Source of the DNA: Massarina eburnea CBS 473.64
Taxonomy: Eukaryota > Ascomycota > Dothideomycetes > Pleosporales > Massarinaceae
Assembly (NCBI GenBank): GCA_010093635.1
Contig: MU006786.1
Location: forward strand, 434,249 to 498,248
Length of the DNA: 64,000 bases
Reading direction: 5' to 3'
In this document: positions 1 through 9,268 of the stretch, piece after piece
Position numbering within the stretch: position 1 is the first letter of the stretch
How the letters are laid out: each line of letters begins with the position of its first letter
Notes under the pieces: generated by a model
Seen by the model: only the letters and a program-made list of their open reading frames with translations
Told to the model about the DNA's origin: nothing
Database searches by the model: none
Program-made: the position numbers and the translations under genes

Positions 1-607
1 TGTACAATAACTAAACGTGTACAGAGGCAGTGAGGGTACAGAGAGTGTTAAGAAATCACGCGTCTTCTTGGAATCACAACAATCCTACGTCAGCACGGCC
101 GGATCAACAGTTGATCCGAGCTAAAACGCCCATTTCTACGCGTCTATTGATCAATTTGACTATCCTTCCTACTATCAACTTCAAAAATCAGCAGAATTGA
201 GCTCGAAATCGTACAGAAATCGTCAAAATTGACTCTCAGAGAGTTGAGAAATCGGCCGTCTTTTCGGCCAAGACGCTAAGGGCGACAGGGGGAGGGGGCA
301 ACCCGTTCATGCTCCACCCTTGTAGGTTCCGCCCCCATGTCCCCCAAAATCTCTCCGATAGAACCACCAACAACTGCTTTCCTCCACAGCTTTGCACTGC
401 CTCGTCACACTGGGGTCCTATTTCAGGCCTGTTCGCGATTATTAACTCGATCTGTAGTCCGGTTTATCGTATCGAAAGCTACATAAAGTTGCATAGCGTC
501 AGCATAGTTCTCCACCAGTCTAGTCTTTCTTTCTGCTCGGGGCATTATATTTGCTCTTCCGCTCGTTTCTTCTTCAGTCACTCTTTATTCTATCATCATT
601 TTCCATC
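1..607. other. Upstream region of the GH71 gene
   Basis: I see no coding signal here; the ORF from 309 has no recognisable product and is taken as chance. The stretch holds a near-perfect palindrome at 100-118 (9-nt arms around one base) and short inverted runs near 225-275 (CTCTCAGAGAG; CGGCCG paired with CGGCC). The last 130 bases before the GH71 start are presumably its promoter and 5'UTR. Confidence 0.5.
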
Positions 608-2332
608 ATGCCTTCCTATGCTTCATGGCTTGCTCTAGGGCTGCTGACGGCTGTGTCCCGTGCGGCGCCGCTCGTCGAGAGGGCCACTAACAAATTGGTG
701 TTTGCCCATTTCATGGTAAGAATCCCAGTGTACTTACTCTATCAAAAACCTAACCCATCGTAGATGGGCACACAGTCCGCGAGGACCTCATCCAAAGACT
801 ATGATACCGACATGCAGCAAGCCAAAGCCGCCGGCATCGATGCTTTCGCGCTGAACATCGGACTCGACTCCTACACCGAGACGCAGCTTAACTACGCCTA
901 CCAGTCCGCAGCCGACAATGGAATGAAGGTGTTCATCTCCTTCGACTACAACTACTACACCACCGGGTCAGAATCTGCTGTTGCTACTCTGATCAAGAAG
1001 TACTCCAGCAGTGCTGGTCAACTCAATGTCGACAGCAAACCCTTCGTGTCGACCTTCAACGGCAACCAGGAGACTGCCAAGACTCTGGATGCTCCCGCCT
1101 TGAAGAGTGCCGCTGGTGACATCTTCTTGGTGCCCAACTACCAGCCCAAGAAGGATGGAGCTGATATGTCTCTTGACGGAATTGATGGTGCTTTCAACTG
1201 GATGGCTTGGCCCAACAACGGCGCTAACAGGGCGCCCACTGCCTCTGTCAACCTCACCGTTGAAAACGGCGATACTGACTACACGAACTGGCTCGGCACC
1301 AAGAACTACATGGCGCCCATCTCCCCCTGGTTCTTCACCGACTTCGACCAGTACGACAAGCACTGGGTCTTCCCCGCCGACCTTCTCTGGTTCAACCGTT
1401 GGAACAACATCCTGAGCCTTGCTCCCCGCTTCGTTGAGATCATTACCTGGAACGACTTTGGCGAGTCCCATAACGTTGCTGACCTTCCATCCGGCTCTAC
1501 CGTCGACGGTGCTGCGTGGTCTGCTGATCAGCCTCACTCTGGGTGGCTCGAGATGGCCCTCCCCTACATCGCGGCCTTCAAGGCTGGCGACAAGACCCCC
1601 ACCATCACCGAGGAGAAGCTCGTTTACTGGTACCGCCCTTCCAAGGTCGCCGACTGCTCCAAGGCCATCGAAGGAAAGGAGTCTCTCCAGGACGCCGTTT
1701 TCGTTGTCGCCCTCCTCAAGTCCGCCGGAACCGTCACCGTTACCTCTGGAAGCACCACCCAGACCTTCGAGGCCAAGGCCGGTGCTCAGGCTTTCCAGGT
1801 TCCCATGGCCTACGGCAAGCAGACTTTCAAGCTCACCCGGTCCGGTGCGGATGTCTTCAGCTCCACCGGCTCGAAGGAGATTGCTGCTTCCAACTGCCCT
1901 GTTGCGAGCACCAACTTGAACGCTATCGTTGGCGTAGCCAAAGGGTCAGTCGCCGTTGATTCTCCTAGCTCTGCTCCTGCCTCTAGTGCAGCCCCTTCTT
2001 CTTCCGCAGTCGCATCTGCTTCCTCTAGCATCATCAAGACCCTCCCGCCCACCACTGCCCCTTCCGCCACGGCGACTAACAGTACGACAGTACCTAAGGT
2101 GTCTTCCTCCGCTGCCGTAGCGACCTCTGCATCTGCGCCTGTCCCCACGACTCTGTCATCGGTCCAGTATACGGCTACCACCAAGGCTACGTCCACGACT
2201 GCCGGCTCCGGACAGTGTGTGACCATTACTGCATCTGAGCAGATCCGTCCCACTAACTGTCTGGCTTCCGGTCAGCACTGGGCCGGGCCGGGTGATACCC
2301 CATCTCCCTGTGATGGAGCTACGACTTGCTAG
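608..2332 (+). CDS. GH71 endo-1,3-alpha-glucanase (mutanase), secreted
   Basis: Two exons, 608-715 and 764-2332, joined across a 48-nt phase-0 intron, give 558 aa. I start at 608 because that exon supplies a hydrophobic signal peptide (MPSYASWLALGLLTAV) and reads straight into the family's KLVFAHFM. The next exon carries the GH71 hallmark AKAAGIDAFALNIG, followed by FISFDYNYY and an ITWNDFGES block. The catalytic domain covers about residues 28-400. A Ser/Thr/Ala-rich, probably O-glycosylated linker follows, then a short Cys-containing tail. Family knowledge: these enzymes hydrolyse alpha-1,3-glucan in the fungal wall during growth, separation or autolysis, or in competitor fungi. The gene stands alone, and codon use matches its neighbours. 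Confidence 0.93.
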
Positions 2333-2888
2333 GATGTTGGAGGATTCGTGTCATGATGTATGAGCTTGGAATTGGGGGGTTACATGTTTTTCGCTTCTTG
2401 ACGGCATATTTTATTTAGAATATTCTTGCATATATCATTGCTATTTGATGGATACCCCTGCTTCGTTGTATATATCTATTTTACTGGGTACATGACTTTT
2501 GATACTATGATTTACTTCGTTTTTTGCTGTTGTGTGGGTACGGAGCTCGTGAGTCTTGTGCTATTTTGGTTTACTCCTCACATGTAAATCGGACTTCGGT
2601 ACATTGGGTGTTGAAACAAGGGTTGGTGAAGCATTCCTCCTTTATATGAACATGGTACACTATGCTCGCTTCAATATCCGATACTCTAAACTGACCAGCA
2701 TGTAACAGTTGCAGAGCCTCGTACTTCCTATCCACCTGTTTGACTAGACATTCACCCAGTTAGTCATTGCACAGGATACAGGGCAATTTTGATCTGAACG
2801 AGTTTAGGAAATGTGGGTTGTGATTATGGAAATGCTATCGTATGGGTATATCTCGTTCCTCCATCTTCCTCATATCTCGGTCTACTCT
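2333..2888. other. Intergenic region between convergent genes
   Basis: This AT-rich stretch between the 3' ends of the GH71 gene and the leftward gene should hold both 3'UTRs. I see no gene in it. Confidence 0.5.
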
Positions 2889-4387
2889 TCACTTCTTCAT
2901 GGCAGCATCGTGCCATTTCCTTACCACCTCGATCCTGACCGCGTAACCGGCTCGTTCGTATTCCACTTCTCCGATCTGTATCACTACGTCGATGGCCGCC
3001 TTTTTCCTAGAGGAATTGATGCCTTGTATCTCTTTGTACATGCCGGCAGACGTGTATCCGACAATGCCCACGACACCTAAACATCAAATCAGTTATCGTC
3101 TCAAAGTCTCTTCTCAAAACCAAACACTTACCAGCCGTAGGTTTACAAATCAGATTCCCAAAGCCCTTCCCAACACCCTTTCCAAACCCCAGGATACCCT
3201 CTTTCTTCGCGCCCTCCACAGGCTTCCGGAAGAAATCCGTGATCCCGTCACCAAAACCATGCGCAAGCCCTTTCCCACTATTCATCAACCCGCTCCGCAG
3301 ATCAACAACGTTCTCATACTCGCGTACTTCCTCGCCATACAGTTTCGGCATGTTGTGGAACCCTCTCGTCACTCCGTGAGTAAATGTCATCGGTGCCTTG
3401 ACGCCCGCGCCAACGATCCTACCGATGCCTTTCCCCGAGCTAATGGCGACTCTTAAAGCAGCATGCGACGTATTCGACATCACAGACTTCGCCGACGACT
3501 TTGAAGAATGCAGACTCGCTTCCTCCATCTCTCGCATACTGTTGAGATGGTATTGTTCTTGAGTGTTATTTGTACTGAATATTGACGCCGATGGGAATCC
3601 ACGATCTGCATTCTGCGCATACGGATTTGCCTCGTGCTCTTTCATCATCGGTGCAATCTGTCGGCCGAATTCCACAGGCCCTTGCATGAGTCCGAGTATC
3701 ATGTCGCCGAGGGTATCGTATGCGCCGAAGGCTACCGCGGAGATGGGGTCCGTGGGGTCGCGCTTTAGACCTGATGAGCGGGATATCCTATCTTCTTGTC
3801 AACCATGTCTACTTAGTTTTGGCGATGGGGAACAGGAGACTAACAGTTCGAGATCTTTTTGACGGAGCAGACCCTCTTTGATGAGAATGGTGGCGCTTAG
3901 CGGACATAGTGCGAGTCCTTTTCTCTTGATATGCCATGTTGCGAGCCGTTCTCGCAGTAGGTTGCACCGCTTTGCGTGGGTGACTGTGGCATCGTCGGTG
4001 AGTTCCGCAAAGTAGTCTAGTGAGAGGTCCCTGGGCTGTTGCTGTGCTGAGTCGCTTGGACTTGCTAATGAGGATGATTGAGTGCCGTTCCGTGGTGAAG
4101 GACGTTCGCTGGCTCTGCGCTCGGATCCTAGAGAGTCTCTTCGGATTGTGCGGTTGGTTGGTTTTTCGGGCTGGTAGGCTTCGGCATTGGCAGCGTTCTC
4201 GTAGTCTGCGACGGTTATAGTGTATGCTGGTGGTGGAGCTGTGTCGTTGGCTATTTCAACGTGAATCCGTGCCCACTGATCGGTTTCTGTGTTCTTGTTA
4301 GACCTGAAATGCTTTTTCTCTTTGGAAAAACCTACCTGTGATACTTCTCGCATCGTCATCGTAGTTCTCTAGAGTACTCGCGGTCAT
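2889..4387 (-). CDS. GT28-like C-terminal-region protein without a glycosyltransferase domain
   Basis: Four exons, 4387-4336, 4286-3845, 3787-3132 and 3076-2889, separated by 49, 57 and 55-nt introns, give 445 aa in frame. The second half looks like the region that follows the catalytic domain in fungal GT28 sterol-glucosyltransferase-like (Atg26-related) proteins. That region shows a DP(T)DPIS..A.GAYDTLG segment, GKGIGRIVGAGVKAPM, TRGFHNMPKLYG, then KEGILGFGKGVGKGFG, KPTAG and a closing GYTSAGMYKEIQ. Nothing resembles the UDP-sugar-binding catalytic domain. The N-terminal 150 residues are polar, with a short ARIHVEI segment. I start at 4387 (MTASTLENYDDDARSIT); an in-frame ATG lies upstream at 4531. 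The role is unknown. A membrane- or lipid-related partner of a full-length paralogue is only a guess. Confidence 0.75.
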
Positions 4388-5023
4388 TGTGTGCGATCTT
4401 TTGCTTCTCAGTACACTTTGACAGCTACGTCGACTATGCGAATCTATAAATCTGAGAATTGCTTGGGGGATCACGAAGCTTAAACTCCCCCACTGGGGGG
4501 CGAAGTGGATGTCCAAGCCACCTTTGTACACCCTTGATGCAGGGATTCGCTAGCCGCATCTAGTAATTCTGGAACGACTGCGAATTGGGGCGCACCACGT
4601 CACTACCTTCGTGGTTAGTCGCCCTTGTTTTTTGACAATGCTACATGTAATGCAGGTATTCGCGTAGATTATTCGGCGCATCTGTGACTATTGGTGAATC
4701 GTGAGAATGCGTTTCAGAATCCTTGCAGCTTAGATAGACGTTCGTACGAGAGTTCCGGGCTTTCGCGTTGACTATTGTCTCTCTAGAGCTTTTCGTCAGG
4801 GGCCTCCGGAAGAAAAGAAGTGTAGATGGGAGGGGATGGGATGCCGAATTGTGTATGGGAGACTTATGATCACCAATGCATATTCGGTGTACGATCGAAT
4901 ATGTGGAGTCGCATGGAACGCTAGAACCATTAGAGGATAACCTAATTTTCACATCTTTCTGCCCCTCGTGAAGAGCTGAAGTCTTGCATTGACATACACC
5001 ATCAGATTTGTAGCAAGTCACGC

Positions 5024-5036
<13 letters not shown>

Positions 5037-5068
<32 letters not shown>
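5037..5068. repeat. (CT)16 microsatellite
   Basis: An uninterrupted CT dinucleotide run of 32 bases, followed by an imperfect CTATCTCTCC tail. It lies in non-coding DNA. Confidence 0.95.
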
Positions 5069-5075
<7 letters not shown>

Positions 5076-5499
5076 CATGTGTCATCTAATTGATTATACA
5101 TTCGGCATAAACGTACCAGAAGTAAAGGTAGTTTCCCCGTACCTCTTTAGATACAACGAAGATAATGATATATTGCAGCGCCCTTCCAGAACACCCCCTT
5201 ATTTCCTTTGACTCCGCACCATCGTCGTTGCGCCGGCTTATAATATTGAACGGCATCTGCTCTTCTTGCCTCCTAGCTTCCAAACCTTTTGTAGACACGA
5301 AAGACCAACACGTTATATGCACAAGTCCAACTACCAGCAAAGTTACTCTCGCGGGTGACTGAGAGACATATGCATACAATTCCATCCCATCTCACCTCCT
5401 ACCCGTCACATGATCAGAAATTACCCCGCACTTGCCCTATAAATATTTAATAATTTTCAAATCCTACCAGTATCTTCATACTAGTATACAAAGTATACG

Positions 5500-5830
5500 C
5501 ATCATGGGTGGGCTAGTGGTTTACCGCGGTACCTGACCTAGGGCTGCAACGGGTTGTCATAGCACTCAACCATCAGGCAATGTCCTGAGAGTGTGCCACT
5601 AGGAAGTTCCAATGTAGGCTCCTGATAAGGGGGTTGAAGATCATTGGGGCTGGGACAACAGATGCATGACCGGTGACCGGCAAAGGGGTGATTCCCAGAG
5701 TTGGTCCAGTGGTCAAACAACCAGATCATAGGGTGATTCCAGATCTGGTTGTTAGAGGGGTTAAAAGTTCGATTCTGGGTGATTCCAGAATTTAATTTTT
5801 TGCGTTTTTTTTATTCTTCCTTTTTTTTAG
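5500..5830 (+). repeat. Candidate tRNA-related (SINE-like) element
   Basis: The stretch contains a Pol III A-box-like TGGTCCAGTGG at 5702-5712 and a B-box-like AGTTCGATTCT at 5766-5776, at tRNA-like spacing. T-runs that could end Pol III transcription follow (5793-5830). The 10-mer GGGTGATTCC recurs at 5686, 5731 and 5777, about 45 bases apart, and a perfect 12-nt inverted repeat (5716-5727 with 5742-5753) brackets the middle copy. It does not fold as an ordinary tRNA gene by eye. A tRNA-derived short interspersed element or a decayed tRNA relic fits best; the outer borders are guesses. Confidence 0.45.
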
Positions 5831-5922
5831 GCTCAAAGGGCAGTAGTACTCTAAGGTAGTAGCTTCAGTCCTCTCTTCTGCATATATGCTAACTAGGTCA
5901 TAGGTTTTTTTATAGGATGTAG

Positions 5923-6297
5923 GTAGGTTCTGTCGCCAGTCACATCCCGCTACCCTTCATGTCAGAGTACTGTGCCGCCAAAGCCGCATTGTACGCATAC
6001 TCTAAATGTCTACGTCTTGAACTCGCACCCCTCAGCGTGAATGTGACGTACATTATGACAGGCGAGGTGAAGACCAATGGTACTAAACCATCGCAGTTTG
6101 TGATGAGTGAGAATAGTTTGTGGAATCCAGTTCGGGACGAGTTTGTCAAGGAGCAGGTAAGGAGCGCGAGGAGTGGAATGATGCCGGAGGTTTTCGCGAA
6201 GGGTTTTGTGGGGAGGATTTTGGGGGTGAGGAAGGATGTGGTTTGGGTGGGGTCGCGGGCGGTTATGTGTAGGATCATGGGCGCGTTAGAGTGGTAG
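5923..6297 (+). pseudogene. 3' fragment of a short-chain dehydrogenase/reductase (AYR1-like)
   Basis: The open frame reads VGSVASHIPLPFM then YCAAKAALYAYSKCLRLEL, that is the SDR catalytic Ser and the YxxxK pair, then a TG.VKTN segment and an SDR-like C-terminal end. The whole N-terminal Rossmann half, including the TGxxxGxG cofactor loop, is missing. The frame opens right after a plausible splice acceptor (branch-like GCTAACT at 5888, AG at 5921-5922), but no matching upstream exon is visible; instead the Pol III-box repeat lies there. The closest class by eye is the AYR1-like 1-acyl-dihydroxyacetone-phosphate reductase group. I treat it as a truncated relic; a distant 5' exon is the alternative. 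Confidence 0.7.
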
Positions 6298-7185
6298 TTG
6301 CCGTTTAGACTGTAGCCTTGGATACTGAATAGGCAGTATAGGATAGAGAGGGTTGGTGCTGGCCGGATGAAGGATGATTAAATCAGGACACTCGGAAAAA
6401 TACAATACATCCCATGATGTCTACAAATCTGATATGTTCGATATACAGAATGACTACAGAAGTATAGTTCCTCCCTAGTAGGGGAACCCTGGTACGCGTA
6501 GCAGCCAACCATGGATAGTTACTAGAGTACGCATGCAAGAAAAAATGTAAAGAATACAGTACATAAATCATGTGACATATGCGTAGTGATATGTCGTACC
6601 GGTGAGCCTCTACTAAACAAGGATTACCGCAGTTATCTCTACCTTGGTATTTTATCGATACTACCTATCATTTCTCGCTCTATTTCCCGACCATGAACAG
6701 AACCTTGAATGCCCCCTCAAGCCACCCATTGACATGGTCGTTAGAGAGGTGTTTGTCCATCCATCAGGACAAGTCGAACACCCACCCCACTGGTCAACCA
6801 CGATTCCACTCGCCCATGTGTGAATCTAGCAGACAAACACCAACCCCATCACATTGCATCGAAGCAATCAGGACATGACGTCCTCCCAGCAGATCCCGCG
6901 TGCCCGCGTACCTGAGCATTGACGTGGGCGCAAGCGAATAGCGAACCGTAGCTATGACGTAATGGGCCACGCTAAGCGCACCTGGAACCCGCAAGCATGT
7001 GAGGATAGTAGGTGCCCGGATTTCTCCTGCAGACCTTGTCGAGTCCACCATCACACCACCGACTCTTTTATCTACGACCCAGCGACTGATCTGTGCTGTA
7101 TACGCGCTTTCCACTTTACAATCCACTTCCTGTTCTCTCCGTCGACGAGCCGCACAAGTGTTTGAACTCCATATCTGCTATAAAC
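6298..7185. other. Intergenic region upstream of the OM14-like gene
   Basis: No gene seen. Presumably holds the promoter of the gene starting at 7186; the short ORFs here have no recognisable features. Confidence 0.45.
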
Positions 7186-7955
7186 ATGTCGTACGCAGAA
7201 GCTGCTGCCAAGGGAGCGAGACAGAGCGCTGATGAGGTGAGTAAAATTTGAGAGACGTGTGAGGTGGGATAGGATAGGGCTAACAGTATCGTAGGCGTAA
7301 GTCAATCCCTCACCATGAGTGTTGAGAGGGGCTGGTGATGCTATTTTGCCCGGTTGCATAAGTAGATGCCTTCTACCTGTGTAGCGAGCGCAAACCGCTC
7401 ACCGCCCTCTCATAAACCCCTCCCAAACCCCATCTAACGCAAAATTCTCCAGTCGCGCCCCCGCCCAACCCCAGGTCGAGCGCACAGACGACTCCGTCTC
7501 CTCCCTCGTTGACGTCGATTCCCCGCGCGTCTCCTCGGTCCCCACCGACTTCGAGAGCCAGTCCGTGAAAACCGACACCCAGGCCGCGCGCATCGACGCC
7601 GAGGAGGAGGCCCATGACGCGAAGCAAAAAGCCAAGGACGCTGCCGAAAAAGCCAAAGCAAAGTCCAAGCGGGGTGGCAATTACGCAAAGGCCAATGCAG
7701 AGAACCCCGTTTTCATCGCCAACGCGCTGGCCGTGGGTGTCCTGGGCACCACGCTGGGTGTCGGCGCGTACAGGAAATATGTGAGGGATGAACTGACCTG
7801 GAAGGTTGCGGGCGCTTGGGCCGGTATTGTGGGCGTTTTCGGCGCCGCGCAGTACTTTGGAAGCCAGTATGTACCATCCCTCCCCTTTGCTTGAAAGAGG
7901 TTTGCTGATCAAATCTTGTAGATGGCTCGCCAAGAAGTACCCGCCCAAGAACTAG
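7186..7955 (+). CDS. OM14-like mitochondrial outer-membrane protein
   Basis: Preferred model: exons 7186-7236, 7295-7296 (two bases), 7453-7866 and 7922-7955, giving 166 aa. The N-terminus MSYAEAAAKGARQSADEARA and the SLVDVDSP acidic stretch match the fungal OM14 family. A charged Lys/Ala/Glu helix (residues about 75-105) follows, then two hydrophobic segments (FIANALAVGVLGTTLGVGA and WAGIVGVFGAAQYFG) and a basic tail, KKYPPKN. In yeast OM14 sits in the outer mitochondrial membrane and serves as a receptor for cytosolic ribosomes. The 2-nt exon is forced by phase: exon 1 ends in phase 0, the third exon begins on a third codon base, and GC supplies the missing two. A simpler alternative is one intron, 7237-7474, which stays in frame but loses seven residues. 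Confidence 0.8.
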
Positions 7956-9268
7956 ATCCAATACGTCTACCCGCCGCTTCTTTCTTTTGAACGGCAAAAA
8001 TACACGGACGCCACCTTGGACGGTACGATAGATTCCCCGTCATGATTTCTCGGATAGTTTCATCTTCCATGAATGAGTGGTCCTATACACCTGGTTTCTT
8101 CTATATCAGTGGTAGCAGTATGGCATATTTGCCCGTGTCATCTCTTTTTTTTTTCTGCGGGGTGTGTCGACTTTAGTGTTAGCATGCACAGTTGGTGGTT
8201 GGAGGAGTCTTGATATTCCCACATGCATATACGAATATGATGTCTACATTTTTTTTCAACCTGATTGAATCAACTTGCCTCGCGCTTTGTTCTTGGTGAT
8301 AAAAAATCGTGACCAGTTGCTTCGTGAGTCATCTAGAACGAACAGTAGGCCGATCACCAAGATCAGAAATTCTTTTCACACCGCCCATTCAACGAACCAC
8401 AACCACCACTTTGCGCAATTGGATACGTTACCATAAAGATCTACAAACAGCGAAGATCTCTTCCTCCCCCCACACATGCATGCTCGAATGATGAACAGTA
8501 CGTGATCCTAAATAATGCGAACTATGCGAGCATCGATCGTCCATGCAGTAGTAAATAGTCTTGGACACCAAGACTCCAGTTTAAACGCCTTCCTATTAAA
8601 TCGATATCTAAGATTTGAAAAGACTACCCTACTCTTGGAACAAGTCAAGGCAACATTATGCAGTCACATAAAAGACGACCAAGCAAGTCGAGCAATATCG
8701 GAAAAGGTATCATCTCTTATTCTTCCCTCGAGCAGTCCCGCAATCTTTCCCCCCCTCCCCCCTTCCACCTCTCAAACGCTCTGCCCTACAAAAAAAAAAA
8801 GCACCCAAAGGGGTATATAATAGAAAAAGCACCACCGCCATTAAAAAAACGCCCGGGTAAACCCAAATAATAATGTAAGGTCCCTCTCTTCCTGCAATCG
8901 GGGCCACGTCCCTTTCGCTGAAGACGGAGAAGACGACAAGACCCCGTATCATACATGAAAAAAGGAACCTTCGCACGACTAGTAATAAGTCAACCCCGGC
9001 AGCGAGGTAGGGAAACGAACACGGAAAGGTAAAAGAAGATATTCGTAGCATTCGTCAATGAACATGACAGCGCTCTCAAAAAAGCAAACAAGAAGCAATC
9101 TGCGGTCGGCATATAGAAGATAAATACCAGACAAGAGTATATAGAACAAATTTTGGTCGCTAGCAGACTGATGTGCATGTACAAATGGTTTCAAGTCGAG
9201 TATATAGCGGGTTAGGATAGAGGCATAATTCGAGAGTTGAGATGTGGTGGGTAATAAATAGTAGATGC
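7956..9268. other. Intergenic region between convergent genes
   Basis: Contains 3'UTR sequence of the OM14-like gene and of the leftward LIM-RhoGAP gene, with several A/T homopolymer runs. No supported gene. Confidence 0.5.

Larger units (their letters stand above)
4388..5922. other. Gene-poor stretch with microsatellite and repeat
   Basis: No convincing gene. It holds the start region of the GT28-like gene, the CT run at 5037-5068, and the Pol III-box repeat listed separately near 5500-5830. Leftward ORFs at 4641-5021 and 5086-5385 have no recognisable domain or splice context. Confidence 0.5.

Noticed and set aside
968..1537. Long reverse-strand ORF opposite the GH71 gene
   Set aside because: It is a shadow of the GH71 codon pattern and has no recognisable domain.
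4641..5021. 126-aa reverse ORF
   Set aside because: No signal peptide, domain or splice evidence; the composition resembles spacer DNA.
5700..5780. A true tRNA gene
   Set aside because: A- and B-box-like motifs are present, but I could not form an acceptor stem or anticodon arm; kept as a tRNA-related repeat instead.
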